The notes: generated by a model not told the origin, from the letters alone. A stretch of 64,000 nt of DNA from JAYFRL01 sp034925905 (GCA_034925905.1 JAYFRL010000008.1:53214-117213); one strand, 5' to 3'; shown: positions 24,800 to 33,825, counted from the stretch's first letter. Made by a program: numbers and translations.

Positions 24800-26158
24800 T
24801 CAACCAAGCAATTCTTTCGCTTTTATATATATTGCCATTTCAATACGCTTTTTTTGCATTTTGCAGCCCATTGCATATTCTCCAAAAATGCTTCCGTCTG
24901 CATGGTATGCATTTGCCATGCAGCCTCCGCTGCAATAAAACTTGGCCCAGCAATCACTGCAGCCTTTTTTTGTATATACATTACAGCTTTTAAACTCTTC
25001 AACAATCTTATAATTTTTAATCCCGTTTATAACGTCTCCGAGCTTGTATTCTTCTTCCCCGACAAACTGATGGCAGGGATAAAGACTTCCATCCGGTGAA
25101 ACAGCCATATATTCGCTTCCGCTTCCGCAGCCTGTAACCCTTTTATAAACACAAGGACCCCCTGAAAGGTTTATGTTGAAATGAAAAAAATTAAAGCCAT
25201 AGCCTTTCTTTCGCCTTAATATAAGCTCGTCCGCAAGTATTTCATATTGCCTGAATATCTCCGGCAAATCTTCATTCCTTATGGCATAATCCGCTTCTTC
25301 TTCAGCAACAACCGGCTCCGCCGATATTTCTTTAAACCCTATATCAGCAAAATGGAGCACATCGTTTGAAAAGTCCTTATTATACCTTGTGAAAGTTGAA
25401 CGGATATAATAATCTTTCCCTTCGCTTGTCCTTCTGTCGGCTATTCTTTTAAACTTTGGCATTATTATATCGTAGCTTCCGGCTCCTGAAGCGGTTGGGC
25501 GCATTTTATCGTTCACGCTTTTGCGTCCATCTGCACTCAATACTATATTTTGCATATTTTCATTTATAAATTCCTCAATTTCAGAATTTAAGAGTATTCC
25601 GTTCGTAGTTATTGTAAAACGAAAATTTTTTTTGTTTTCTTTTTCTATGCTTCTGCCATAGAGCACAAGTTTTTTAACAACATCAAAATTCATAAGCGGT
25701 TCGCCGCCAAAAAAATCGACCTCAAGATTAACCCTGTTTCCCGAATTTTTAACTAAAAAATCCAGGGCAGCCTTCCCAACCTCAAAGCTCATAAGCGCTC
25801 TTTTCCCATGATATTCGCCTTCTTCGGCAAAGCAATATCTGCATTTCAAATTACAGTCATGCGCAACATGCAAGCAAAGTGCCTTAACAACGGGTTTTTT
25901 ATTGTCAAGCTTTTCTCTAACCATATCATAGCTTTCTTCCGTGAAAATCATATTGTTTTCGGCTAATGATTTAACTTCGGATATAGCTTCGTCTATCTCG
26001 CCTTCAGAATACTTTGGAAATTTTTTATATATTTCCCCAGCCGGAAGATTAAATACGCTTTCCGCTATGTCATAAACTATGTCATCTGCAATATGTATTG
26101 CCCCGCTATCAACGTCAATAAGTATATTAACCCCATTATATGAAAATTTATGAAGCAT
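24800..26158 (-). CDS. scfB: SCIFF peptide maturase, radical SAM/SPASM thioether-forming enzyme
   Basis: This 452-residue radical SAM enzyme installs Cys-to-Thr thioether links in the SCIFF ribosomal peptide. An N-terminal precursor-recognition region (1-85) precedes CNLKCRYCFAEEG (about 101-113), the [4Fe-4S]-SAM motif, and GGEPLMN. The C-terminal SPASM region has the cysteines in CHQFVGEE, KGCSDCWAKFYCSGGCMAN and GCKMQKKR for two auxiliary clusters. The ATG at 26158 follows AAGGAGA; the frame extends to a TTG at 26173 that overlaps the ribosome site. Its peptide gene scfA lies 66 bases upstream, separated by a hairpin. Confidence 0.95.
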   Translation of the reverse strand: MLHKFSYNGVNILIDVDSGAIHIADDIVYDIAESVFNLPAGEIYKKFPKYSEGEIDEAISEVKSLAENNMIFTEESYDMVREKLDNKKPVVKALCLHVAHDCNLKCRYCFAEEGEYHGKRALMSFEVGKAALDFLVKNSGNRVNLEVDFFGGEPLMNFDVVKKLVLYGRSIEKENKKNFRFTITTNGILLNSEIEEFINENMQNIVLSADGRKSVNDKMRPTASGAGSYDIIMPKFKRIADRRTSEGKDYYIRSTFTRYNKDFSNDVLHFADIGFKEISAEPVVAEEEADYAIRNEDLPEIFRQYEILADELILRRKKGYGFNFFHFNINLSGGPCVYKRVTGCGSGSEYMAVSPDGSLYPCHQFVGEEEYKLGDVINGIKNYKIVEEFKSCNVYTKKGCSDCWAKFYCSGGCMANAYHADGSIFGEYAMGCKMQKKRIEMAIYIKAKELLG

Positions 26159-26180
26159 TTTTTCTCCTTTCAAAGCGCCT

Positions 26181-26217
26181 AAAACAAAACTAACAGCGTG
26201 CCTTCAGACACGCCGTT
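26181..26217 (-). terminator. Hairpin between scfA and scfB (attenuator-like terminator)
   Basis: AACGGCGTG pairs with CACGCTGTT (one G-T pair) around an eight-base loop and is followed by AGTTTTGTTTT on the minus strand. It could let the peptide be made in excess over its maturase. Confidence 0.6.
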
Positions 26218-26224
26218 AAAAATA

Positions 26225-26365
26225 TTATTTGTTTTCACAAGATTGATTGGCGACTGTGCAAGAAGTTTTGCAGGCGGACTGGCAAGATGTCTGACATTCT
26301 CCGCAGCCGCCTTTAGCAATGCTTTTGCTTAAGCAAGCTGTGCTCAACGTCTTAATGTGTTTCAT
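26225..26365 (-). CDS. scfA: SCIFF ribosomal peptide precursor (46 residues)
   Basis: This short gene encodes a 46-residue peptide starting MKHIKTLSTA and ending CTVANQSCENK, the signature of SCIFF (six cysteines in forty-five residues) precursors found across Clostridia. Cysteines occur at 11, 21, 24, 28, 32, 36 and 43, so seven rather than six. The last part C-x2-C-x3-C-x3-C-x3-C is the maturation zone, where thioethers to Thr are expected. A strong AAGGAGG site and a promoter at 26404-26432 precede it. The biological role of mature SCIFF is not established. Confidence 0.93.
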   Translation of the reverse strand: MKHIKTLSTACLSKSIAKGGCGECQTSCQSACKTSCTVANQSCENK

Positions 26366-26403
26366 ATATTTACCTCCTTCAAGGATTTATTTCGATTTAG
26401 GTA

Positions 26404-26432
26404 ATTGTAACACACATTAATATATTTGAAAA
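26404..26432 (-). promoter_or_regulatory. Promoter of scfA
   Basis: TTTTCA and TACAAT are separated by 17 bases on the minus strand, 38 bases before the scfA ATG. Confidence 0.5.
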
Positions 26433-26452
26433 GTGAAAATTGTAATATGGGA

Positions 26453-26866
26453 TTATTTTTTTGCATTTATACCCATAATTCCCCCTATTCCACCTGCCGA
26501 AAGTGAAACCGCCAAAGTAATGATTTCGCCCATGTCAAATGAAAATGCATTTGTTGCGAAAAATCCGATAATAAACAACACCCCGGCATAAAGCCCGCCT
26601 TCTGCAAGCCCCCATAAAAGGCCCCTTTCGTTTGCTCCTCCTGCGGCTTCATAGCCTGCAAAGCCTGCTGAAACAAGCGTTGTTAAAAGCGCCACCGTGG
26701 ATATATGCTGCTCGTTTGCCCATGTATATGTAAGTATTATTCCGTAAGCTATAAACACTATGCTTGTTAATGCATAGGCAAGGGCAAGACCCATTATCAT
26801 TGAATGAAGTAAATTTTTTTCGTTACTCTTTTGATTTTTGTTTGTTTTTTCACGTATCTTTGCCAT
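26453..26866 (-). CDS. TIGR04086 family membrane protein
   Basis: This 137-residue protein with four hydrophobic segments (about 22-45, 55-75, 83-103 and 110-133) matches the TIGR04086 family, which in Clostridia is found beside the SCIFF genes and secDF. Its function is unknown. A basic N-terminal tail (about 20 residues) faces the cytoplasm by the positive-inside rule. The ATG at 26866 has a GGAGG site. The promoter of scfA lies immediately downstream, so the two are probably separate transcription units. Confidence 0.8.
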   Translation of the reverse strand: MAKIREKTNKNQKSNEKNLLHSMIMGLALAYALTSIVFIAYGIILTYTWANEQHISTVALLTTLVSAGFAGYEAAGGANERGLLWGLAEGGLYAGVLFIIGFFATNAFSFDMGEIITLAVSLSAGGIGGIMGINAKK

Positions 26867-26943
26867 TCCGTTGCCTCCATAACACTTTTTTATTAGTTTA
26901 CTTGCCCAAACCCTAAAATATGATTGCCAAATTGATTTGTGTA

Positions 26944-26972
26944 TTGAGATTTTTTTTGCATTAAAGTATAAT
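26944..26972 (+). promoter_or_regulatory. Promoter of the ruvA-ruvB-rhomboid operon
   Basis: TTGAGA and a perfect TATAAT lie 17 bases apart, 31 bases before the ruvA ATG. Confidence 0.7.
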
Positions 26973-27002
26973 TTAATTATGAAGATTTAAGGAGAAAAAG
27001 TC

Positions 27003-27611
27003 ATGATATCATATATAAAGGGCAAAATACTACTTAAAAACGAAAACAGCGTCGTAATAGAAACCCTTTCCGGCATAGGTTTTGAAGTTTCGCTTTCGCC
27101 TATTTTTTTGTCGTCTTTGCCTAAAACAGGCGAAGAATGCACAGTTTATACCTATATGAGCGTGAAAGAAGACGGAATAAGCTTGTTTGGCTTTGAAAAC
27201 CAGGACGAGCTCGGGATATTTAAGCTGCTTATAACCGTTTCAGGTATAGGCCCTAAAGGCGCCCTTGGAATACTCTCTTCTTTAAGCCCAAACGAACTTT
27301 TAAGTGCAGTTGCTCTTGCAGACGTTAAAACACTTTCAAAAGCCCCGGGAATAGGCAAAAAAACAGCGGAGCGTCTTGTGCTTGAGCTTAAGGATAAATT
27401 CTCAAAAATACATAAAGAAACTTCAAATCTATACGAAGCAACAGAAGCTTATTTACCTTTAAGCAGTGTAAAAGACGAGGCTGCCGAGGCCCTTTTAAGC
27501 CTTGGCTATACTCAAAAAGAAGCATATGCCGCAATAAACGCGGTTTATTTTGACGGCCTTAACGCCGAAGCTATTATAAAACGCGCTCTTTCCGCATTAA
27601 ACAGACTGTAG
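27003..27611 (+). CDS. ruvA: Holliday junction branch migration protein RuvA
   Basis: RuvA binds four-way DNA junctions and loads RuvB. The 202 residues show the N-terminal OB domain beginning MISYIKGKI, two helix-hairpin-helix motifs (VSGIGPKGAL near 78 and APGIGKKTAERL near 113), and the C-terminal RuvB-contact domain (about 155-200, EAAEALLSLGYTQKEA). The ATG follows TTAAGGAGAAA. The gene ends 12 bases before ruvB. Confidence 0.97.
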   Translation: MISYIKGKILLKNENSVVIETLSGIGFEVSLSPIFLSSLPKTGEECTVYTYMSVKEDGISLFGFENQDELGIFKLLITVSGIGPKGALGILSSLSPNELLSAVALADVKTLSKAPGIGKKTAERLVLELKDKFSKIHKETSNLYEATEAYLPLSSVKDEAAEALLSLGYTQKEAYAAINAVYFDGLNAEAIIKRALSALNRL

Positions 27612-27623
27612 GGGTGAATAAAA

Positions 27624-28622
27624 TTGGAAAACAGAATTATAACAAGCTCTCTGCTTGACGAAGATTTTGAAGTTGAAAACAACTTAAGACCTTCAAATTT
27701 TGATTCATATATCGGTCAGGAAAAAGTTAAATATAACCTTAAAGTTTTCATAGAAGCCGCCCAAAAAAGAAAAGAACCCCTGGATCACGTTTTGCTCTAT
27801 GGCCCGCCGGGGCTTGGGAAAACCACCCTGGCAAATATAATCGCAAATGAAATGGGCGTAAGTATAAAAACAACCTCAGGCCCTGCGATTGAACGTCCGG
27901 GGGACATGGCCGCAATATTAAACAGTCTTAAAAACGGCGATGTTCTTTTCATAGACGAAATCCACCGGCTTAACAGAATGATAGAAGAGGTCCTCTATCC
28001 TGCCATGGAAGATTTTGCGATAGACATAATAATAGGCAAAGGCCAGGGGGCAAGAAGCCTACGTATAGATCTTCCAAAGTTCACTCTTATAGGAGCAACC
28101 ACAAGGATAGGTCTTTTGACCTCTCCTTTAAGGAACAGGTTCGGCGTTATCCACAGACTTGAAACCTACACGCCTGCTGAACTTTCAAGCATTATTTTGC
28201 GCTCGGCAAACGTGCTGGCTATAGAAATTGAAAAAAACGGCGCAAGCGAAATAGCAAAGCGTTCAAGAGGAACTCCTAGAATTGCAAACAGGCTGCTTAA
28301 AAGAGTCCGTGATTTTGCGGAGGTTAAATATGGCGGAATAATAACCGAAAAAGTTGCTTTTGACGCTCTTAATATATTGGAAGTTGATAAAACAGGGCTT
28401 GACAATATAGACAGGGACCTTTTGCTTTCAATTATCAATAAATTTGCAGGCGGTCCGGTCGGGCTTGATACCCTTGCGGTTTCCATAGGCGAAGACCCTG
28501 GGACTATCGAAGACGTTTACGAACCATATCTCATAGAGCTTGGATACATACAAAGAACACCCAGAGGCAGGGTTATAACGGAGCTTGGAAAAAATCATTT
28601 CAAACTTACGGATATAAAATAA
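27624..28622 (+). CDS. ruvB: Holliday junction branch migration helicase RuvB
   Basis: RuvB is the AAA+ motor for branch migration. Walker A GPPGLGKTT (60-68), Walker B LFIDEIHRLN (about 111-120), sensor GATTRIG and the C-terminal winged helix with RTPRGRVIT are all present. The length of 332 residues is normal. The start is TTG at 27624, set by a GGGGTGA ribosome site. No RuvC gene is beside it, as in most Firmicutes, where RecU or RuvC may act elsewhere. Confidence 0.97.
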   Translation: MENRIITSSLLDEDFEVENNLRPSNFDSYIGQEKVKYNLKVFIEAAQKRKEPLDHVLLYGPPGLGKTTLANIIANEMGVSIKTTSGPAIERPGDMAAILNSLKNGDVLFIDEIHRLNRMIEEVLYPAMEDFAIDIIIGKGQGARSLRIDLPKFTLIGATTRIGLLTSPLRNRFGVIHRLETYTPAELSSIILRSANVLAIEIEKNGASEIAKRSRGTPRIANRLLKRVRDFAEVKYGGIITEKVAFDALNILEVDKTGLDNIDRDLLLSIINKFAGGPVGLDTLAVSIGEDPGTIEDVYEPYLIELGYIQRTPRGRVITELGKNHFKLTDIK

Positions 28623-28643
28623 AAGCAGGAGGGCATCATTTTT

Positions 28644-29207
28644 ATGTCAAAAAACTTCAGGCTTACTTATAACTCGCCTGTTATTTTAACATTTTCTTTT
28701 ATATCAATAATTTCTCTTGTGGCAGGATATATCACAAATTTTGAATCAACATTCTTGCTTTTTTCAGTATACAGGAGCTCTTTTTTAGATCCGCTTTTTT
28801 ATATCAGGCTTGTATGCCATATTTTTGGGCATGCTTCCTTTGAGCATTTTATAAACAATTTTATAATAATATTTCTGATAGGCCCTATGCTTGAAGAAAG
28901 ATACGGTTCAAAAAGGCTGGCTGTTTTCATGCTTATCGTAGCCTTGGTTACAGGTATTGTTAATATCATATTCTTTGATACAGCCCTTTTGGGGGCAAGC
29001 GGAATAGTCTTCATGCTTATAATACTTTCAAGCTATGTTAATATAAAAAGGGGCACTATACCGCTAACTCTCATTTTAGTTGCCGCCGCCTATCTTGGGA
29101 AGGAAATAATATCAAGCTTTTTAGAGGCTGATAATGTTTCACATCTTACGCATATATTAGGCGGGGTTTTAGGCATCGTGTTTGGCGCAAAATATAATAA
29201 CAAATAA
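28644..29207 (+). CDS. Rhomboid family intramembrane serine protease
   Basis: The 187 residues contain about six membrane helices. LLGASGIVFML (near 113) holds the catalytic serine in GASG, and VSHLTHILGGVLG near 170 supplies the catalytic histidine. HIFGHASFEHFINN (near 60-73) is the conserved H-x4-H-x3-N region of the second helix. It probably cleaves single-pass membrane proteins; the substrate is unknown. It follows ruvB by 21 bases with an AGGAGGG site, so it is co-expressed with branch-migration genes without an obvious functional link. Confidence 0.9.
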   Translation: MSKNFRLTYNSPVILTFSFISIISLVAGYITNFESTFLLFSVYRSSFLDPLFYIRLVCHIFGHASFEHFINNFIIIFLIGPMLEERYGSKRLAVFMLIVALVTGIVNIIFFDTALLGASGIVFMLIILSSYVNIKRGTIPLTLILVAAAYLGKEIISSFLEADNVSHLTHILGGVLGIVFGAKYNNK

Positions 29208-29234
29208 AAAAAAGGGAGCCTTAAGCTCCCTTTA
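29207..29234. terminator. Bidirectional terminator between the rhomboid and anchored-protein genes
   Basis: AAAGGGAGC and GCTCCCTTT pair around CTTAA (29211-29233). The T-run is strongest on the minus strand, and both convergent genes end here. Confidence 0.75.
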
Positions 29235-29236
29235 GT

Positions 29237-29656
29237 TTAATCAGTGCTGGCTGAAGCTAATGCAACGCTGTTTTTAACCGCATCCAAAATAAGCTGCCCT
29301 GTTACAGGCGCCTCGCTTGGAACGGAGACTTCAAAGCTTTGCTTTTTAACTATCTCTTTGCCAATGTCCTCCGCAACAGATTCAAAAAGCGGATAGAAAA
29401 CAGGAACCGTTTCTCCATCATAAATAAGTTCTACGGATTTTATTTTGCTCTGACTCACGCTTACCTCAACATTTATTGTTTCATCGTCAAAGTTAATTTT
29501 TGATGTATATGTACCCGGGGTGTAAGAAGCTGTATTATTGCCCTTTGGAACTAAAAAATATATGAGAGCGATTATTATCATTACCCCCAAAATAGCAAAA
29601 GCGGCTGTTTTTAACAGCTCCCTAAACTTTATTACCATAAACTTTGTTTTGCTCAT
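29237..29656 (-). CDS. Membrane-anchored FMN-binding-domain-like protein
   Basis: This 139-residue protein has a single N-terminal membrane helix (about 16-36, AAFAILGVMIIIALIYFLV) and an extracellular domain. YTPGTYTSKI and VSQSKIKSVELI resemble the start of FMN_bind domains (beta strand with G-x-Y). The C-terminal TGQLILDAVKNSVALA resembles the usual helix, but the SGAT-type Thr that carries covalent FMN in RnfG/NqrC proteins is missing. The ATG at 29656 follows GGGAGGAAACAAA; the TTG at 29671 is too close to that site. Its role is unknown, possibly a divergent extracytoplasmic accessory protein. Confidence 0.6.
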   Translation of the reverse strand: MSKTKFMVIKFRELLKTAAFAILGVMIIIALIYFLVPKGNNTASYTPGTYTSKINFDDETINVEVSVSQSKIKSVELIYDGETVPVFYPLFESVAEDIGKEIVKKQSFEVSVPSEAPVTGQLILDAVKNSVALASASTD

Positions 29657-29752
29657 TTTGTTTCCTCCCAAAACAGTTTTGTTGCTATATTTTATTAGAA
29701 ATATACCTTAAATATGCCAATATTGCTTTTCAAAATGAAAGGTGTGTATTTT

Positions 29753-32700
29753 ATGGGCTTAAATATAATCGCAGGTCCGTCGGGTTATGGAAAAACCTTT
29801 TTTTGCTTAAATGAAATATCCAAAAAACAGGATGAAAAAAGCAGCGGTAAAATTGTTTACATAGTGCCTGAACAATATTCACTGCAGGCAGAAAAAGACC
29901 TTATACGCGCAACGGAGCACAAAGGTCTTATGAAAGCTATGGTTTTAAGCTTTTCGCGCCTTGCCTTCAACATTCTTGCAGAAACCGGCGGAGGCAGAAG
30001 ACCTTTTTTGGGTGAAACGGGCAAAAATATGACGCTTAGAAAAATCCTCTCGGATAAGTGCGAAGATCTTTCATATTATAAAAACTCTGCCGACAAGCCG
30101 GGTTTTATACTTGAGCTCTCAAAAACGATAACCGAGCTGTGCCAATATAACATAACACCTGAGGATATTTCAAATGCCTTAGAGTCCGTTCCTTTTTCAG
30201 CTTTTTCCTCAAAACTTTCAGATATTTTTGTTATATATGAAGCCTACAAAAAATATCTCAAAGAAAACTATATATCCTCCGACGAAGCTTTAGATATTGC
30301 ATATAACAAAATTCCCTCCGCCATGCTTATAAAAAACAGCGAATTTTTTATAGACGGGTTTAACGGCTTCACTCCAAAAGAGCTTAAAATAATTTCAATG
30401 CTGCTTAAATATTCAAAAAATGTATCCGTAACGCTGACAATCTCAAAAGAAAGCTTCGAAGCTGCGGTTAAAACGAATATTTATGATTTAAACCCCACTT
30501 CTTTGTTCTATGAAACCCAACTTACGGCAAAAAAACTTATTGAAACGGCGACTGCTGCAATCCCGGAAGCTTATTTACCCATGTTTCTTACCGAACCCAA
30601 GAGGTATAAGTCGGAATTGATGCTTGCTATAGAAAAGAATCTGTTTAATTATTCGGCCAAACCCTTTGAAATAAACAAAGGGCTAAGGATATACGAAGCC
30701 GAAAAAAAATGTGACGAGGTTTATGACGTCGCGGAAAACATACTTGAACTAACAAGAGACCACGGCTACCGCTATAAGGATATAGCTGTGCTTTCAGGCT
30801 CGGTTTCGGAATATGAAAATATAATCCCGCCTGTTTTTTCAAGCTATAGCATCCCTTATTTTATCGATAAAACAAAGGATGTCACCTCACATCCCCTTGT
30901 TGTGTTCATAATAAGCCTTGTTGAAATGATAGTCCAAAATTACAGCTATGAAAGCGTTTTTAGATTGTTTAAAACAAGGCTTACACCCATGGAGCCTGAA
31001 GATATTGACGTATTTGAAAACTTTTGCCTTGCAAAAGGAATTAAAGGCTGGAAACTAACCGGAGACATGGATTTTTATCTCAAAAATTGCGAACCGGATT
31101 TCAAAGAAAAAATAACACGGCTTCATGCCGGTTTTATGGAATACACGAAAGAAATAAGAAAAGTGAAAAACAACAAAAAAATATCGGTTTTAAAGCTTTC
31201 CGAGGTCATTTTTGAAACCTTATATTCACTCCAAATCCCGGAAAAACTCGAAAGTCGCGAGGAAATATCTAAGGCTTTTAAAAATACGGAAAAAGCATAC
31301 GAAGACAGCCAAATATGGCAATCTGTCACAGAAACTTTCGATACAATGGCTAGCGCTTTGGGCTCCCAGGAAATGCTCCCTGCAGAATACCTTAAAATAC
31401 TCAAAGCAGGTTTTGCCGACAACAGCTTAGGAATAATCCCGCCGGGATATGACAGGATTATTTTCGGAGATATCGAAAGAACACGGCTCCCGGAAATAAA
31501 GGCTTTATTTATAATCGGCGCAAACGATGGAATCCTCCCCCGGGCAACGGAACTAAGCGGGCTTTTTTCAGACAATGACCGTGCGTCTATGGAAGGCTTT
31601 GGGCTTAGCCTTTCAAAAGATACAAAAAGAAAGACATTTGAGGAAATGTTTTTAATATACTGTGGAATAACCCAGCCTTCCCATGTTTTAAGCATAAGCT
31701 ACCATAAAAATGACATGCAGGGAAAAGAAAAACGTCCGTCATTCATTGTAAACAGGCTAAAAAAGCTTTTCCCAAATATAGAAATTCAAAGAAAAAGCGA
31801 TAAAAAAGGCATGGATTTAATAAGCCTGCCTTTGCCCACTATAAAAAATATACAAGAAGAAATATCCAAAAAAACCAAAAAAGAAAATATATCCCCCTAT
31901 CTCGGCTATGCTTTAAGCTATATAAACAAAAAGTCAGGGTATACAAAAAATATACAAATGATTAAAAAAGGCATCCTTTATAAAAACGCAGAACCCCCCC
32001 TCTCCGCAAAAACGGTTAAAAGCCTATATGGAAACAGCCTGTTTTCGGCTGTATCAAGGCTTGAAAGCTACGCCGAATGCCCTTTTGGCTATTACATGAA
32101 ATATGGGCTTAAAGCAAAAGAAAGACCCGTTTATAAACTGCAAACGCCGGATATCGGAAGCTTCTTCCATAAGCTTATCGAAAATTTTTCTAAATATATA
32201 GACGAAACAAATCTTTCCTGGCAAAGCCTTACAAAAGAAGATATAAGCCTTGCTGTTGACAAAATCTCAGGCAAAACAGCAGAGGATTTCAACAATGAAA
32301 TATTTTTGTCCAGTGGAAGCTTAAGTTATCTTTCAAAAAGGCTGTCCGAAATTTCAAAACGTGTGCTTTGTGTTTTAAGCAACCATATAAAAAACGGGAG
32401 CTTTGTACCCATGGGTTATGAAGTCGGCTTTGGAAAAAACAACTCCTTGCCGCCTATAGTTATAGAGCTTTCAAACGGTCAAAAAATGATTTTAACGGGT
32501 AAAATAGACAGGGTTGACATCCTTGATTCAAACGGTAAAAAATACGTTAAAATAATAGACTACAAATCCGGGAGCAAAAGCTTTGACCTCCAAAATGTAT
32601 ATTATGGCCTTCAGCTCCAGCTTATGATTTATTTGGACGCTTTTATCCAAAGCGGAGGCACAACCGAAGAATTCCTCCCTGGCGGCGCTTTCTATTTCAG

Positions 32701-33172
32701 GATAAAAAACCCCATAATACAAGGAGCTTCCGAGTTTAGTGACGAAGAAATAGAACGCCTCATATCAAAAGAGCTTAAGATGTCCGGTCTTATGCTAAAA
32801 AACAGAGACGTTATTTCAGGTATCGACAAAAGCCTGATAGATGAAAATGGAAATCTTTCAGGTGCCTCGGATATTGTTTCCGTGGATATAAAAAAAGACG
32901 GTGAATTAAAACCCTCATCCTCAGTCGCAGAATATGAAAGCTTTATAGGGCTTATAGATTATGCAAAACAAAAAGCAAAAAATCTCGGCGAAGATATATA
33001 TTCGGGTAAAATAGATATACAGCCATATAAACTTGGAAACAAAAACCCGTGTATATATTGCCCTTTTAAATCTGTCTGCAGGTTCGACCCGGAATACGGC
33101 GGTTCATACAGGTATTTAAGGAAAATTGATAAATCCGAATTTTTAAAAAGTATTGTGCCTCCTAAAGAATAA
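29753..33172 (+). CDS. addB: Helicase-nuclease AddAB, AddB subunit
   Basis: AddB (1139 residues) is the second nuclease and Chi-recognition subunit of the AddAB double-strand-break resection complex. It has Walker A AGPSGYGKT (near residues 6-14), a UvrD-like degenerate helicase core, and a C-terminal PD-(D/E)XK nuclease with GKIDRVDI and IIDYKSG. The Fe-S cluster cysteines are in YAECPFGYY and in NPCIYCPFKSVCRF near the end. All four cluster cysteines are present. The ATG at 29753 follows GAAAGGTGTG. The partner addA normally follows directly, but the next gene is convergent trmL, so addA must be elsewhere. Confidence 0.93.
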   Translation: MGLNIIAGPSGYGKTFFCLNEISKKQDEKSSGKIVYIVPEQYSLQAEKDLIRATEHKGLMKAMVLSFSRLAFNILAETGGGRRPFLGETGKNMTLRKILSDKCEDLSYYKNSADKPGFILELSKTITELCQYNITPEDISNALESVPFSAFSSKLSDIFVIYEAYKKYLKENYISSDEALDIAYNKIPSAMLIKNSEFFIDGFNGFTPKELKIISMLLKYSKNVSVTLTISKESFEAAVKTNIYDLNPTSLFYETQLTAKKLIETATAAIPEAYLPMFLTEPKRYKSELMLAIEKNLFNYSAKPFEINKGLRIYEAEKKCDEVYDVAENILELTRDHGYRYKDIAVLSGSVSEYENIIPPVFSSYSIPYFIDKTKDVTSHPLVVFIISLVEMIVQNYSYESVFRLFKTRLTPMEPEDIDVFENFCLAKGIKGWKLTGDMDFYLKNCEPDFKEKITRLHAGFMEYTKEIRKVKNNKKISVLKLSEVIFETLYSLQIPEKLESREEISKAFKNTEKAYEDSQIWQSVTETFDTMASALGSQEMLPAEYLKILKAGFADNSLGIIPPGYDRIIFGDIERTRLPEIKALFIIGANDGILPRATELSGLFSDNDRASMEGFGLSLSKDTKRKTFEEMFLIYCGITQPSHVLSISYHKNDMQGKEKRPSFIVNRLKKLFPNIEIQRKSDKKGMDLISLPLPTIKNIQEEISKKTKKENISPYLGYALSYINKKSGYTKNIQMIKKGILYKNAEPPLSAKTVKSLYGNSLFSAVSRLESYAECPFGYYMKYGLKAKERPVYKLQTPDIGSFFHKLIENFSKYIDETNLSWQSLTKEDISLAVDKISGKTAEDFNNEIFLSSGSLSYLSKRLSEISKRVLCVLSNHIKNGSFVPMGYEVGFGKNNSLPPIVIELSNGQKMILTGKIDRVDILDSNGKKYVKIIDYKSGSKSFDLQNVYYGLQLQLMIYLDAFIQSGGTTEEFLPGGAFYFRIKNPIIQGASEFSDEEIERLISKELKMSGLMLKNRDVISGIDKSLIDENGNLSGASDIVSVDIKKDGELKPSSSVAEYESFIGLIDYAKQKAKNLGEDIYSGKIDIQPYKLGNKNPCIYCPFKSVCRFDPEYGGSYRYLRKIDKSEFLKSIVPPKE

Positions 33173-33180
33173 AATTTAAA

Positions 33181-33217
33181 ATATAAAAAGCACAGCAATT
33201 AGCTGTGCTTTTTATAT
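33181..33217. terminator. Bidirectional terminator between addB and trmL
   Basis: A perfect 16-bp stem (ATATAAAAAGCACAGC and its complement) with an AATTA loop is followed by TTTTTTT on the plus strand and serves both convergent genes. Confidence 0.85.
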
Positions 33218-33231
33218 TTTTTTAAGTTTTA

Positions 33232-33723
33232 CTAATCCCAGCTAAGCCTGTGAAGCTCGCCCTCTTTTTTAAGCGCGGTAAAATCTTGCTGCCTTAAAGC
33301 CTCATAAATTATTATAGCAACGGAATTTGAAAGATTTAAGCTCCTTGCTTCGTCTAACATAGGTATTCTCACGCACGTTTCCTTGTATTTAACAAGTATT
33401 TCCTCAGGTATCCCCGCCGATTCTTTTCCAAACATTATATAATCGTCAAATTCATAGCTTGGTTCGGTATATATATGCTTTGCTTTTGTTGTAGCCATAA
33501 ATATTCTGGCGTTTGGATTTTTAATTAAAAAATCATCAAAATCACTGTAATACCTTATATCAAGCAGATGCCAATAATCAAGCCCCGCCCTTTTTAAATG
33601 CTTATCTTCAACTCTGAAACCAAGAGGCTCTATAAGATGCAGCACGGAATCTGTCACCGCACATGTTCTTGCTATGTTCCCGACATTTTGAGGAATTTCG
33701 GGTTCGTGTAAAACTATATGCAT
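33232..33723 (-). CDS. trmL: tRNA (cytidine(34)-2'-O)-methyltransferase TrmL
   Basis: This 163-residue SPOUT methyltransferase modifies the wobble nucleotide of leucine tRNAs. PEIPQNVGNIARTC (8-21), IMFGKESAGIPEE (near 96-108) and SLNLSNSVAIIIYEAL (near 127-142) are the SPOUT knot motifs. It is a minimal, dimeric family member without an extra RNA-binding domain. The minus-strand promoter at 33768-33796 and the addB terminator define it as a single-gene unit. Confidence 0.95.
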   Translation of the reverse strand: MHIVLHEPEIPQNVGNIARTCAVTDSVLHLIEPLGFRVEDKHLKRAGLDYWHLLDIRYYSDFDDFLIKNPNARIFMATTKAKHIYTEPSYEFDDYIMFGKESAGIPEEILVKYKETCVRIPMLDEARSLNLSNSVAIIIYEALRQQDFTALKKEGELHRLSWD

Positions 33724-33767
33724 ATTTTCCCTCTTTTCATTGCGCTAAAATTTTATTTCCACCTTGG

Positions 33768-33796
33768 ATTTTAGCACAACATTAAACACAGAACAA
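33768..33796 (-). promoter_or_regulatory. Promoter of trmL
   Basis: TTGTTC and TAAAAT are 17 bases apart on the minus strand. The -10 box lies in an 8-bp inverted repeat (GCTAAAAT-N16-ATTTTAGC, 33744-33775). Confidence 0.5.
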
Positions 33797-33825
33797 CAAC
33801 TTAAGACGATTAATATAAAATACTA

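Noticed and set aside
33744..33775. Shared regulator site between trmL and the SDR gene (GCTAAAAT half-sites)
   Set aside because: The half-sites face opposite ways, and in trmL the motif is explained by the -10 box.
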